DNA of 64,000 nucleotides from Arachis hypogaea. Lineage: Eukaryota > Streptophyta > Magnoliopsida > Fabales > Fabaceae. The DNA lies in the NCBI RefSeq assembly GCF_003086295.3, contig NC_092053.1:115639130-115703129 (forward strand), read 5' to 3'. Made by a program: the position numbers and the translations under genes. The notes under the pieces were generated by a model. It was not told the DNA's origin, searched no databases, and saw only the letters and a list, made by a program, of their open reading frames with translations. Positions 45,390 to 57,856 of the stretch are shown here, piece by piece; position 1 is the first letter of the stretch, and each line of letters starts with the position of its first letter.

Positions 45390-46144
45390 GGCCCGAACAA
45401 TGTGATAGAAGGTTCCGGAAGAGATATAATTTTGTTTCCTGGAGGAACAAAATTCATAATAAATAATGTACTATTGTCTACTAAGTCTCTAAAAACCTTA
45501 TTGAGTTTCAAAGATATTCACAGAAATGGATATCATATTGAGACAATGAATGAGTACTTGTATATCACAACCCATGATTCAAATAAAAAGGTTATATTAG
45601 AAAAGTTACCCTCATTTTCATCTGGGTTGTATTCTACTAGAATTATTGCAACTGAATCACATGCCATTGTAAACTAGAAGTTTACTAGCCCAAATGAATT
45701 TATAATTTGGCACGACCGATTAGGTCATCTTACAATCATGATGCGGAGAATTATTGAAAACTCCTATAGACATTCACTAAAGAACTAGAAGATTCTTAAA
45801 TCTAGTAAATTTTGTTGTACTGCATGTTCTCAGGGGAAATTACATTTAAGGTCATCACTAGTAAAGATTGGATTTGAGTTCCCTGAATTCCTAAAAAGGA
45901 TTCAAGGCGATATACGTAGACCTATTCATCCACCATGTGGATCTTTTAGATATTTTATGGTCCTAATAGACACATCTTCGAGATGGTCACATGTGTGCTT
46001 ATTGTTGTCTTCTCGCAACCTGGTGTTTGCGAGATTACTGGCTCAAATTATTCTATTAAAAGCACAATTTTCAGAAAATCCAATCAAAGTAATTCGTCTT
46101 GATAATGCTGGTAAATTTATTTCCCAAGCATTTGATGCTTATTG
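45390..46144 (+). pseudogene. Copia integrase, first half
   Basis: This region covers the pre-integrase and integrase part. It shows IIWHDRLGHL and KFCCTACSQGK, the HHCC zinc-binding set. Core segments RIQGDIRRPIHPPCGSFRYF and VIRLDNAGKF carry the first two acidic residues of the DDE triad. Stops at 45675 and 45787 interrupt it. It ends at AFDAYC, where the 13.6-kb insertion begins; the continuation is at 59718. Confidence 0.8.
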
Positions 46145-46554
46145 TGTAACACCCTAATTAGCCTAAGCTTTACCTCGCATCGTAAAGCAAAGGATAATAA
46201 GAGATTACGACAGTTTTAAGCTCATATATATAATATATAGAAAGAATCAATATAATCTAGAAGCCCGATGAAGGATATAGCTCAAAGTTAGGATATGAAA
46301 AGCGCAAAACATATAAACGGAGCAACTAACTTAAAGCACAAGAAATAGATTACAATTTATATCAAAATATCATAGTATAATATCATAAGGATCTAGCCAC
46401 GGCTCGCGGAGTTTAAGCCGGCTGGCCATATACAGACCATACATGAAACAAGACAGCAAAAATAACTTATACAAGTTTTGTTCTCTCAATACATGCCTCT
46501 AGGATAAACAAAATACAAAAGTGAGAGATGTACAACAAAATAAATCAAGGGACT

Positions 46555-48246
46555 TGATGAGCGGATAATTTATACCCTTTTTGGTATTGTTTTTACATAG
46601 TTTTTAGTATGTTTTAGTTACTTTTTATTATATTTTTATTAGTTTTCATGCAAAAATCACATTTCTGGACTTTACTATGAGTTTGTATATTTTTCTATAA
46701 TTTCAGGAATTTTCTGGCTGAAATTGAGGGACCTGAGCAAAAATCTGATTCAGATGCTGAGAAAGGACTGCAGATATTGTTGGATTCTGACGCTCCTTCA
46801 CACGAAATAAATTTTTTGGAGCTACAGAAGCCCAATTGGTGCGCTCTTATTTGCGTTGAAAATTAGACATCTTGGGCTTTCCAGCAATGTATAATAGTCC
46901 ATACTTTGCCCGAGATTTGATGGCCCAAACTGGCGTCTAAACGCTAGCCAGAGACCCTTTTCTGGCGTAAAATGCCAGAACTGGCACCAGAACTGGAGTT
47001 AAACGTCCAAAATAGCATCCAAGCTGGCGTTCAACTCTAGAAAAGGCCTATGCACGTGTAAAACTCAATGCTCAGCCCAAGCACACACCAAGTGGGCCCT
47101 GGAAGTGGATTTCTGCATTATCTGCACTTAGTTACTTATTTTATGTAATCCCTAGTAACTAGTTTAGTATAAATAGCACTTTTTACTATTGTATTAAGGG
47201 ATTTTTGAACACTTGGAATCACTTTAGGGAGGCTGGCCATTGGGCTATGCCTAGACCTTTTTCTCTTATGTATTTTCTACGGTGGAGTTTCTACACCTCA
47301 TAGATTAAGGTGCGGAGCTATGCTGTTCTTTATGAATCAATGCAAGTACTATTGTTTCTCTTTTAATTCACGCTTACTTCTTCTCTAAGATATACTCTCG
47401 TACTTAATTCAGTTAAGTCAGAATGAAGGGGTGACCCGTGACAATCACCCACTATCTTCGTTACTCGCTTAGCCAAGATCCGCGTGCCTGACAACCACAA
47501 GCGGTCTACATGATGTTCAACGTAGTCATTGGATGATAGCCGAAGTATATTCTCTTGGGTATCTAATCCACGGACCGAGTCCGTGAGATTAGAACCTTCG
47601 TTGTATAGGCTAGAACCAATTGGCAGCATTCCTGAGATTCGAAAAGTCTAAACCTTATCTGTGGTATTCCGAGTAGGATCTGGGAAGGGATGACTGTGAC
47701 GAGCTTCAAACTCGCGAATGTTGGGCGCAATGACAGTGTGCAAAAGGATAGAGAGATCCTATTCCGACACAAGTGAGAACCGACAGATGATTAGCCGTGC
47801 GGTAGCTGTACCTGGTATTTTTCATCCGAGACGAGAAATCCGACAGTTGATTAGCCGTGCAGAAATCGTACTTGGACCATTTTCACTGAGAGGATCATAC
47901 AGCTTGCCATGGAAGGGAGCATGCATGATTAGATGAAGACAATAGGAAAGCAGAGGTTCAGAAGCAACAAAGCATCTCCAAACGCTTATTTGAAATTCCC
48001 ACCAATGAATCACATAAGTATCTTTATTTTAATTTACGTTTTATTTATCTTTTAATTATCAAAACCTCATAACCATTTGAATCTGCCTGACTAAGATTTA
48101 CAGGATGACCATAGCTTGCTTCAAGCCGACAATCTCTGTGGGATCGACCCTTACTCGCGTAAGGTTTTATTACTTGGATGACCCAATGCACTTGCTGGTT
48201 AGTTGTACCAAAGTTGTGAAAAGTGTGATCACAATTCCGTGCACCA
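46555..48246 (+). repeat. 5' LTR of gypsy element
   Basis: It begins TGATGAGCGG and ends GTGCACCA. It pairs with 54667-56358. A promoter-like TATAAATAG lies near 47169-47177, and the leader downstream holds a long structured region. Confidence 0.9.
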
Positions 48247-50010
48247 AGTTTTTGGCACCGTTGCCGGGGATTGTTTGAGTTTGGACAACTGACGGTTCAT
48301 CTTGTTGCTTAGATTGGGTAATTTTATTTTATGTTTAAGCTTGTTATTTTTATTTTCGAAAAAAAAAATTGTTCTTCAGAGTTTTTAAGAATGAATTCTA
48401 GAGATTCATGAGATATGTTGAAGTCTGGCTGGCTATTAAGCCATGTCTAATCTTTTGGACTGAGGTTTCTACTTTCCTATGTAGAAAGGACATGTCTGTA
48501 ATTGTTATGTTAAAGCTTGGCTGGCCATTTGGCCATGTCTAATTCTTTTGGACCGAAACTTTAGACTAACATTGCACGAATCCTAGAATTCTTATTAAAA
48601 ATTTAGAATTTATTTATTTTCTTCTTCCAAAATAATTTCGAAAAAAATACAAAAAAAAATTTAATAAAATCATAAAAACCAAAAAAATTTTGTGTTTTTT
48701 GTTTAAGTCTTATGTCAAATTTTAAGTTTGGTGTCAATTGCATATTTTTATTTTTTTCTTAAAATTTTCGAAAATTCATCATGTGTTCTTTCTTGATCTT
48801 CAAGTTGTTCTTGATGATTTTCTTTGTTTAATTTTGTGATTTTCTTGTTTTGTGTCTTTTCTTGTTTTTCATATGCAATTTTGAAGTATTAGTGTCTAAA
48901 ATTTAAAAATTTTTAAGTTTGGTGTCATGCATGTCTTTCTTTTCTTAAAAATCTTCAAAAATATGTTCTTGATGTTCATCATGATCTTCAAAGTGTTCTT
49001 GGTATTCATCTTGATATTCAAAGTGTTCTTGCATACATTATTTGTTTTAATCTTAAATTCTTATGTCTTGTGTCATTTTGTTGTTTTTCTCTTTCTTCAT
49101 TAATTCAAAAATAAAAAAATATCTTTCCCTTATTCTTCTTATAATTTTCAAAATTTTGAGTTGACTTGATCAAAAAAAATTTAAAATTTAGTTGTTTCTT
49201 GTTAGTCAAGTCAAAATTTCAATTTAAAAACTTTATCTTTTCAAATCTTTTTCAAAAATCAAATCTTTTTCATTTTTCTTCTTAATATTTTCGAATTTCT
49301 TAAATAAATTTTCAAAATCTTTTTCTTATTTTTTTATTTCATATTTTCGAAAACTTTACTAACAATTAATGTTTTGATTAAAAAATTTCAAGTTTGTTAC
49401 TTTCCTGTTAAGAAAGGTTCAATCTTTAAATTCTAGAATCATATCTTTTATTTTCTTGTTAGTCAAGTCATCAACTTTAATTTTAAGAATCAAATCTTTT
49501 TAATTTCTTTTTCAATTCCTTTTCAAGATAAATTTCAAACATATCTTTTTAAAATTTTAATTTCAAAATTTTTTTCTAACTTCTTATCTTTTCAAAATTA
49601 ATTTTCAAATCTTTTTCAATTAACCACTTGACTTGTTTGTTTTAATTTTAAAAAGTTTACTATTTCTTATCCTTTTCAAAATTACCTAACTACTTTTCTC
49701 TCTCATTAATTTCGAAAACTAACTAGCAAATTTTTCAAAAATATTTTTAATTAATTAATTTATTTAGTTTTCAATATGCTTTTATTTCTTTTCTTAAAAT
49801 TCAAATTCTAACTTATAATTAAAATAAAAACAAAAATATTTTTCTTTTCTTTTAAGTAATATTCGAACCCTCTCCCTCTCTCTGTGTTCAAACTCCTCTC
49901 ATTCTCTCTCTATCTCATTCTTCTATTCTTCTATTCTTATACTCACATAAAGGAATCTCTATAATGTGACATAGAGGATTTCTCTTCTTTTCTGTTCTTT
50001 TCTTTTTCAT
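48247..50010 (+). other. Gypsy primer-binding region and T-rich leader
   Basis: 48247-48272 contains TTTTTGGCACCGTTGCCGGG, the conserved box after the 5' LTR in Athila-like elements. The rest is T-rich, untranslated, with two copies of TTTAAGTTTGGTGT (48721 and 48912). A partly duplicated GGCTGGC..GCCATGTCTAAT segment occurs near 48430 and 48520. Confidence 0.65.
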
Positions 50011-52294
50011 ATGAGCAGGAACAGGGATAAAGACATTCTTATTGAAGCTGATCCTGAACCTGAAAGGACTCTGAAGAGGAAGCTAAGAGAAGCTAAAGCA
50101 CAACACTCCAGAGAGGACCTGACAGAAATTTTCAAAAAAAAAAGTAGACATGGCAGCTGAACCCAATAACAATGGTGGAGATGCAAGGAAGATGCTTGGT
50201 GACTTTACTGCACTAACTTCTGACTTCTATGGAAGAAGCATCTCAATTCCTACAATTGAAGCAAACAACTTTGAGCTTAAGCCTCAATTAGTTTCTCTAA
50301 TGCAGCAGAATTGCAAGTTTCATGGACTTCCATTGGAAGATCCTCATCAGTTCTTAGCTGAATTCTTGCAGATCTGTGATACTGTTAAGACCAATGGGGT
50401 TAATCCCGAGGTCTACAGACTTCTACTTTTCCCCTTTGCTGTAAGAGACAGAGCTAGGATATGGTTGGACTCACAACCAAAAGAAAGCATGAACTCTTGG
50501 GAAAAGTTGGTCAATGCTTTCTTGGCCAAATTTTTTCCACCTCAAAAGTTGAGCAAGCTTAGAGTGGAAGTCCAAACCTTTAGACAGAATGAAGGTGAAT
50601 CCCTCTATGAAGCTTGGGAAAGATACAAGCAATTGATCAGAAGGTGTCCTTCTGACATGCTTTCAGAATGGAGCATCTTATGTATATTCTATGATGGTCT
50701 GTCTGAATTGTCCAAGATGTCATTGGACCACTCTGCTGGTGGATCTCTTCATCTGAAGAAAACCCCTGCAAAAGCCCAGAAACTCATTGAGATGGTTGCA
50801 AATAACCAGTTCATGTATATTTCTGAAAGAAATCCTATGAATAATGGGATGACTCAGAAGAAAGGAGTTCTTGAGATTGATACTCTGAATGCCATATTGG
50901 CTCAGAACAAAATATTAACTCAGCAAATTAATATGATTTCTCAGAATCTGACTGGAATGCAAGCTGCATCCGGCAGTACTAAAGAAGCCTCCTCTGAAGG
51001 AGAAGCTTATGACCTTGAGAATTCTGCAATGGAAGAGGTGAATTACATGGGAGAATCCTATGGAAACATCTATAATCCTTCATGGAGGAATCATCCTAAT
51101 TTCTCATGGAAGGATCAACAGAAGCCTAATCAAGGCTTCAATAATAATAATGGTGGGAGAAATAGGTTTGGCAATAGCAAGCCTTTTCCATCATATTCTT
51201 AGCAACAGACAGAGAATTCTGAGCAGAGCCTCTCTGACTTAGCAACCATAGTCTCTGATCTATCTAAGACCACTCTCAGTTTCATGACTGAAACAAGGTC
51301 CTCCATCAGAAATTTAGAGGCACAAGTGGGTCAGCTGAGTAAAAGAGTTACTAAAACTCCTCCTAGTACTCTCCCAAGCAATACAGAAGAGAATCCCAAA
51401 AGAGAGTGCAAGGCCATAACTATATCCAAAGTGGCCGAACTTGGAGAGAGTAAAAAGGCAGTGATTTCCAGTGAGGAAGACCTTGCTGGACGTCCACTGA
51501 CCAATGAGGAGTTCCCTATTGAGGAACCAAAGGAATCTGAGACTCATATAGAGACCATAGAGATTCCATGGAATTTAATGCTGCAGTTCATGAGCTCTGA
51601 TGAAGATTCTTCCTCTGATGAGGATGAAGATATTGTTGAAAAGCAAGTAGCTCAGTATCTAGGAGCAATCATGAAGCTGAATGCCAAGTTATTTGGGAAT
51701 GAGACTTGGGAGGATGAACCTCCATTGCTCATCAATAAACTGGATGCCTTGGTTCAACTGAATTTACCTCAGAAGAAACCGGATCTCGAAAAGTTCTTAA
51801 TACCCTGTACCATAGGCACCATGACCTTTAAGAAGGCTCTGTGTGACCTGGGGTCAGGAATAAACCTCATGCTACTATCTGTAATGGAGAAACTATGGAT
51901 CTCTGAGGTACAAGCTGGAAGAATCTCACTAGAGATGGCAGACAAATCAATGAAACAGGCTTATGGACTTGTAGAGGATGTCTTAGTGAAGGTTGAAGGC
52001 CTGTACATCCCTGCTGACTTCATAATCCTAGACACTGGGAAGGATGAGGATAAATCCATTATCCTTGGAAGACCCTTCCTAGCCACAACAAGGGCTGTGA
52101 TTGATGTGGACAGAGGAGAGTTAGTCTTTCAATTGAATGAGGACTACCTTGTGTTTAAGGCTCAAGGATCTTCTTCTGTAACCATGGAGAGGAAGCATGA
52201 AAAGCTTCTCTCAATACAGAGTCAAACAGAGCCCCCACACTCAACTTTTAAGTTTGGTGTTGGGAGGCCACCATTAACCTCTGAGTCTCTGTGA
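50011..52294 (+). pseudogene. Gypsy gag and protease, frameshift plus in-frame UAG
   Basis: A likely original start ATG at 50011 (MSRNRDKDILIEADPEPERT) is out of frame with the main ORF; the shift falls at a run of ten A near 50133-50142. The main frame runs from ATG 50150. It carries the retrotransposon gag domain (residues ~45-200, with FPFAVRDRARIWLDSQP, WEKLVNAFLAKFFPP and FRQNEGESLYEAWERYK) to TAG at 51200-51202. The same frame continues to TGA at 52292-52294 with an aspartic protease-like segment, ALCDLGSGINLMLLSVMEKL and IILGRPFLATTRAVIDV. The DLGSG motif stands where the family has its D-S/T-G active site. No polymerase follows. Confidence 0.85.
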
Positions 52295-52504
52295 AGCTCT
52301 CTAAGAGCTCACTGTCAAGCTATTGACATTAAAGAAACGCTTATTGGGAGGCAACCCAATGTTATTTAATTATATTTATTTTTTATAGACATTTCATTTT
52401 CTATTTTTAGTTTATGTTTTCTTTAGGTTGATGATCATGTGGAGTCATATAAACAGCTGCATAATTAAAAAGAAATCAAAAACAGCACACCCTGGAGGAC
52501 AGGC

Positions 52505-52752
52505 TTACTGGCGTTTAAACGCCAGTAAGGATAGTAGAATGGGCGTTTAACGCCCATGCAGGCAGCATTCTGGGCGTTTTAATGTCAGAAATGGCAGCAT
52601 TCTGGGTATTCAGAAAAACACCCAGTAAAGAAGGATTCCTGGCGTTTAACGCCAGCCAGGGTATCTGGCTGGGCGTTAAACGCCCAAAGAGGCAGTCAAG
52701 TGGGCGTTAAACGCCAGAATGGATAGCATTCTGGGCGTTTAATGCCAGGATG
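52505..52752. repeat. Array of GGCGTTTAACGCC palindromes
   Basis: Seven or so copies of TGGCGTTTAAACGCCA/GGGCGTTAAACGCCC-type palindromes (12-16 bp) lie within 250 bp, after the protease frame. Looser versions appear in both LTRs near 46930-47040 and 55040-55150. Confidence 0.9.
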
Positions 52753-53122
52753 ACACAAGGGAGGTCATTTTGTTTCCAATTCGAATTTTTTCAATTTTTC
52801 ATGTTTTAATTCATAATTTTTTGCATCAAACATATTTTAAACGTTCATCTTTCAATTTCTATTTTCAAAAATTAATAATCTTTCCAATTCTTTTTAATTC
52901 TTTTTCAATTCTTTTCAATTCCTTCCAAAACATTTTCAAAACTTACATATCTTTTCAAATTCTTTTCAACTCTTTTTAATTTTTCTTGTATACAGTAATA
53001 AGTTCTCAAAATTAATTGCATCATTCTTCTTCCACTCCCTTCTATCTTATTTTTCTCGAGGACGAGCAAAGCTTTTAAGTTTGGTATGGAAAAGCTCAGC
53101 TTTTTGCTTTCTATAACCACTA

Positions 53123-53552
53123 ATGGCACCTAAGGCCGGAGAAACCTCTAGGAAAAGGAAAGGGAAGGCAGTTGCTTCCAACTCCGAGTCATGGGAGATG
53201 GAGAGATTTATCTCAAAAGTCCATCACTAAAAAGAGGATGGAGTAAACAAGAGAGCCCACTCATGGACCTCAACAAGAGCATGAGGAAATTCCTCATCAA
53301 AAAATCCCTGAGATGCCTTAAGGGATACACTTTCCTCCACATAACTATTGGGAGCAACTCAACACCTCTTTAGGAGAATTGAGTTCCAACATGGAGCAAC
53401 TAAGAGTGGAGCACCAAGAGCACTCCATCATCCTCGATGAAATCAGAGAGGACCAAAAGGTCATGAGAGAGGAGCAACAAAGGCAAGGAAGAGATATTGA
53501 GGAGCTTAAGCACTCCATAGGATCTTCAAGAGGAAGAAGAAGCCATCATCAC
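53123..53552 (+). pseudogene. Small basic/coiled-coil ORF of gypsy element, broken
   Basis: ATG at 53123 opens MAPKAGETSRKRKGKAVA, with a nuclear-localisation-like basic stretch, and stops at 53228-53230. Further downstream, in another frame, about 53363-53552 would encode a charged heptad-like helix (EQLRVEHQEHSIILDEIRED...EELKHSI), probably coiled coil. I cannot name the family; its position matches the extra ORF found after gag-pol in some Athila-like elements. Confidence 0.5.
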
Positions 53553-54666
53553 TAAGGTGGACCCGTTCTTTAACTTCCTTGTTCTTATTTTTCTATTTTT
53601 TGTTTCTTTGCTTTATATTTTATCTATGTTTGTGTCTTTATTACATGATCATTAGTGTTTAGTGTCTATGTCTTAAAGCTATGAATAATTCCATGAATCT
53701 TTCACCTTTCTTAAATGAAAAATATTTTCTGAAAAAGAAAAAGAAGTACATGAATTTTAAATTCTATCTTGAAAATAGTTTAATTATTTTAATATAGTGG
53801 CAATACTTTTTATTTTCTGAATGAATGCTTGAACAGTGCATATTTTTTATAGTGAAGTTTATGAATGTTAAATTTGTTGGCTCTTGAAAGAATAATAAAA
53901 AAAAGAGAAATATTATTGATAATCTAAAAAATCATAAAATTGATTCTTGAAGCAAGAAAAAGCAGTGAAAACCACAAAGCTTGTGAAAAAAAGCGAAAAA
54001 TAAAGAAAAAAAAGAAAGAAAAAGAAAAAGCAAGTAGAAAAAGCCAATAACCCTTTAAACCAAAATGCAAGGGTAAAAAAAGAATCCAAGACTTTGAGAA
54101 TTAATGGATAGGAGGGCCCAAAGGAATAAAATCCTGGCCTAAGCGGCTAAATCAAGCTATCCCTAACCATGTGCTTGTGGCGTGAAGGTGTCAAGTGAAA
54201 AGCTTGAGACTGAGCGGTTAAAGTCATGGTCCAAAGCAAAAAGAGTGTGCTTAAGAGCTCTGGGCACCTCTAATTAGGGACTCTAGCAAAGCTAAGTCAC
54301 AATCTGAAAAGGTTCACCCAGTTACGTGTCTGTGGCATTTATGTATCCGGTGGTAATACTGGAAAACAAAATGCTTAGGGTCACGGCCAAGACTCATAAA
54401 GTAGCTGTGTTCAAGAATCAACATACTGAACTAGGAGAATCAATAACACTATCTGAATTCTGAGTTCTTATGGATGCCAATCATTCTGAACTTCAAAGGA
54501 TAAAGTGAGATGCCAAAACTGTTCAGAAGAAAAAAGCTACTAATCCCGCTCATCTAATTGAAACTAAGCTTCATTGATATTTTGAAATTTATTGTATTTT
54601 CTCTTATTTTTATCCTATTTTATTTTTATTTGCTTGGGGACAAGCAACAATTTAAGTTTGGTGTTG
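53553..54666 (+). other. Gypsy 3' untranslated region with polypurine-like end
   Basis: Non-coding. It contains A/G-rich runs at 53980-54080. Just before the 3' LTR is GGGGACAAGCAACAATTTAAGTTTGG with TTTAAGTTTGGTGT at 54651-54664, where the plus-strand primer would be expected. Confidence 0.6.
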
Positions 54667-56358
54667 TAATGAGCGGATAATTTATACCCTTTTTGGCATT
54701 ATTTTTACATAGTTTTTAGTATGTTTTAGTTACTTTTTATTATATTTTTATTAGTTTTCATGCAAAAATTACATTTCTGGACTTTACTATGAGTTTGTGT
54801 GCTTTTCTATAATTTTAGATATTTTCTGGCTGAAATTGAGAGACCTGAGCAAAAATCTGATTCAGAGGCTGAGAAAGGACTACAGATGCTGTTGGATTCT
54901 GACCCTCCTACATGCAAAATGGATTTTCTGGAGTTACAGAAGCCCAATTGGCACTCTCTCAATTGCGTTGGAAAGTAGAGATCTTGGGCTTTCCAGAAAT
55001 GTATAATAGTCGATACTTTACCCGAGATTTGATGGCCCAAACTGGCGTCTAAATGCCAGCTAGAGACCCTTTTCTGGCGTAAAATGCCAGAACTGGCACC
55101 AGAACTGGAGTTAAACGTCCAAACTGGCATCCAAGCTGGCGTTCAACTCTAGAAAAGGCTTATGCATGTGTAAAGCTCAATGCTCAGCCCAAGCACACAC
55201 CAAGTGTGCCCCAAAAGTGAATTTCTGCACTATCTACACTTAGTTACTTATTTTCTGTAATCCCTAGTAACTAGTTTAGTATAAATAGCACTTTTTACTA
55301 TTGTATTAAGGGATTTTTGAACACTTGGAATCACTTTAGGGAGGTTGGCCATTCATCCATGCCTAGACCTTTTTCTCTTATGTATTTTCTACGGTGGAGT
55401 TTCTACACCTCATAGATTAAGGTGCGAAGCTCTGCTGTTCTTCATGAATTAATGCAAGTACTATTGTTTCTCTTTCAATTCATGCTTACTTCTTCTCCAA
55501 GATATACTCTCGTACTTAATTCAGTTAAGTCAGAATGAAGGGGTGACCCGTGACAATCACCCACTATCTTCGTTACTCGCTTAGCCAAGATTCGCGTGCC
55601 TGACAACCACAAGCGGTCTACATGATGTTCAACGTAGTCATTGGATGACAGCCGGAGTATATTCTCTTGGGTATCTAATCCACGGACCAAGTCCGTGAGA
55701 TTAGAACCTTCGTGGTATAGGCTAGAACCAATTGGTAGCATTCCTGAGATCCGAAAAGTCTAAACCTTGTCTGTGGTATTCTGAGTAGGATTTGGGAAGG
55801 GATGACTGTGACGAGCTTCAAACTCGCAAATGTTGGGCGCAGTGACAGTGTGCAAAAGGATAGAGAGATCCTATTCTGACACAAGTGAGAACCGACAGAT
55901 GATTAGCCGTACGGTAGCTATACCTGGTATTTTTCATCCGAGACGAGAAATCCGACAGTTGATTAGCTGTGCAGAAACCGTACTTGGACCATTTTCACTG
56001 AGAGGATCATACAGCTTGCCATGGAAGGGAGCACCCATGATTGGATGAAGACAATAGGAAAGCAGAGGTTCAAAAGCAATATAGCATCTCCAAACGCTTA
56101 TCTAAAATTCCCACCAATGAATCACATAAGTATCTTTATTTTAATTTACGTTTTATTTATCTTTTAATTATCAAAACCTCATAACCATTTGAATCCGCCT
56201 GACTAAGATTTACAGGATGACCATAGCTTGCTTCATGCTGACAATCTCTGTAGGATCGACCCTTACTCGCGTAAGGTTTTATTACTTGGACGACCCAGTG
56301 CACTTGCTGGTTAGTTGTATCGGAGTTGTGAAAAGTGTGATCACAATTCCGTGCACCA
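54667..56358 (+). repeat. 3' LTR of gypsy element
   Basis: Same length as the 5' LTR (1692 bp) and collinear with it. It begins TAATGAGCGG, with the second base changed from the TG of the 5' LTR, and ends GTGCACCA. Confidence 0.9.
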
Positions 56359-56961
56359 GGAGTCAAAAGGTATCCGGATCCTCCGCTTCTGTCATCATCC
56401 AGGCAACTCACCGAGGTGGGTTGCAACCTACATCTGAAAAATAACAACAACGTATGAAATGAGAACCGGAGGTTCTCAGTATGGTAACAGTGCCCAATGA
56501 TGTAAGATGTAAGGCTCCGGGACGCCGAAGGAAATACTAAAACTTCACATCACATACGGATATTCAAGCTTAGAATAAAATAAATAAATCGAAACTTAAA
56601 CCATAAACCGGGTTATCTAAACTTAGGGGAGTTCTAACTAATACTAATTACACCGCTGTATCCCACAGCCTTCACCACTCTAACCTCCGTGCGATCCCAT
56701 CACTATCGCCTACCTAACCTCCTTAGCACCAGACAAACACAATTAATGCAAGCAAGTAATACACATGTAATAATCATATATAGCAAGTATTTCAAGAAGC
56801 AAGTAGGCATATTATACAATTAGTCAAACCCAAGAAGTCAAAGCAACAAGCACATAAGAGATGCATATAATGAATGCTTGTCCTATTGGCTCGTGATATC
56901 ACTTGTCGGTTTATAAATACCAACCCGACACAGCTTTTTGGATGTCGCCTGTTTGTCACTT

Positions 56962-57265
56962 CCAAGGATATAGCGCCTGGCACGCTTTTGTTCCGAGGAT
57001 ATAGTCCCTGGCACACTTGCATGCTCAATCCGAGGATATAGTGCCTGGCACACTCTTGCGGCAGAGAAGGAAAACAACAACAACATATAATTCATCACAA
57101 ATCATTCCAAGGATATAGTGTCTGGCTCACTATCATTCCAAGGATATAGTGCCTGGCTCACTATCCACATCCATAAGTCTATCAATCTCAAATCATCATC
57201 ATTTCTCATCTCAAATCACTTCCAATTATCAACTCTCAACATTCCAAGGATATAGTGCCTGTCAC
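56962..57265. repeat. Dispersed GGATATAGTGCCTGGCAC repeats
   Basis: Six copies of a 22-28 bp unit, CC(A/G)AGGATATAGTGCCTGGC(A/T)CAC, lie near 56963, 56993, 57031, 57107, 57137 and 57242. Spacing is uneven. They lie in the non-coding repeat element. Confidence 0.88.
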
Positions 57266-57623
57266 ATCACTCTCAACATCCATCAGGATCATCCATTCCT
57301 TTTTGAATCCTCAACTCATCACATCCATCATCAATTCATACTTTCCATCCCAAACTCATCAATTCATCAGTGTCTCAATTTATTATCTGTAATCACCCAG
57401 TTCACTACTCTTCTCTTCTCTCAACCAAACTCATCCTCGGTATACCAGAAACCTAAACCTCCGTTTGCTAACTTTTCAAAATGACATAAGCCAAATCTCT
57501 AAAGTTCTTTCCCAAGTTTTCATACCCAAAATTAATCCCAAAAGTCTAAAAATGGTGTCACAGAAGCTTACAATCTTGTTGGGAACGTGAAATAGTTAAA
57601 AACAAATTTAAATTTGAGAAACA

Positions 57624-57856
57624 GGGCGTGTGCGTATGCACAGGGGTGTGCGTGCGCATGCCCAGGAAGTTTTCAAAATGTGTGCATACGCACAGGGGTG
57701 TGCGTACGCACAGGTGCCAAAATTCATACTGTCTGTTCACTCGCACAACCTGTGCTAGCGCCCTCAACAGACGATCCTTCCCAACTTGTGCGTGCGCACA
57801 GGGCTGTGTGTACGCACAGGTTGTAAAACTCCATTGGTGTGTGCATGCACACATAC
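57624..57856. repeat. Array of TGTGCGTACGCACA palindromes
   Basis: Seven or so perfect or near-perfect palindromes (TGTGCGTACGCACA, TGTGCATGCACACA, GTGCGTGCGCAC) lie within 230 bp. Alternating purine/pyrimidine makes them potential Z-DNA or cruciform formers. Apparent ORFs here simply read the repeat. Confidence 0.88.

Larger units (their letters stand above)
46550..56363 (+). mobile_element. Ty3-gypsy (Athila-like), non-autonomous, complete with both LTRs
   Basis: The element is 46555-56358. The 5' LTR is 46555-48246 and the 3' LTR 54667-56358, both 1692 bp and highly similar with scattered substitutions. Target duplication is GGACT (46550-46554) against GGAGT (56359-56363), one mismatch. 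Internal parts are a PBS region, T-rich leader, gag plus protease (50011-52294), a palindrome array, a small coiled-coil reading frame and a polypurine-like end. No reverse transcriptase, RNase H or integrase is present, so it must use enzymes of a related element. The gag type and GCACCGTTGCCGGGGA PBS box suggest the Athila/Tat branch. Confidence 0.9.

Noticed and set aside
47363..48013. Open frames in the gypsy LTR, seen again at 55475-56048
   Set aside because: The same frames recur because the LTRs are copies. They overlap regulatory LTR sequence and match no protein family I know.
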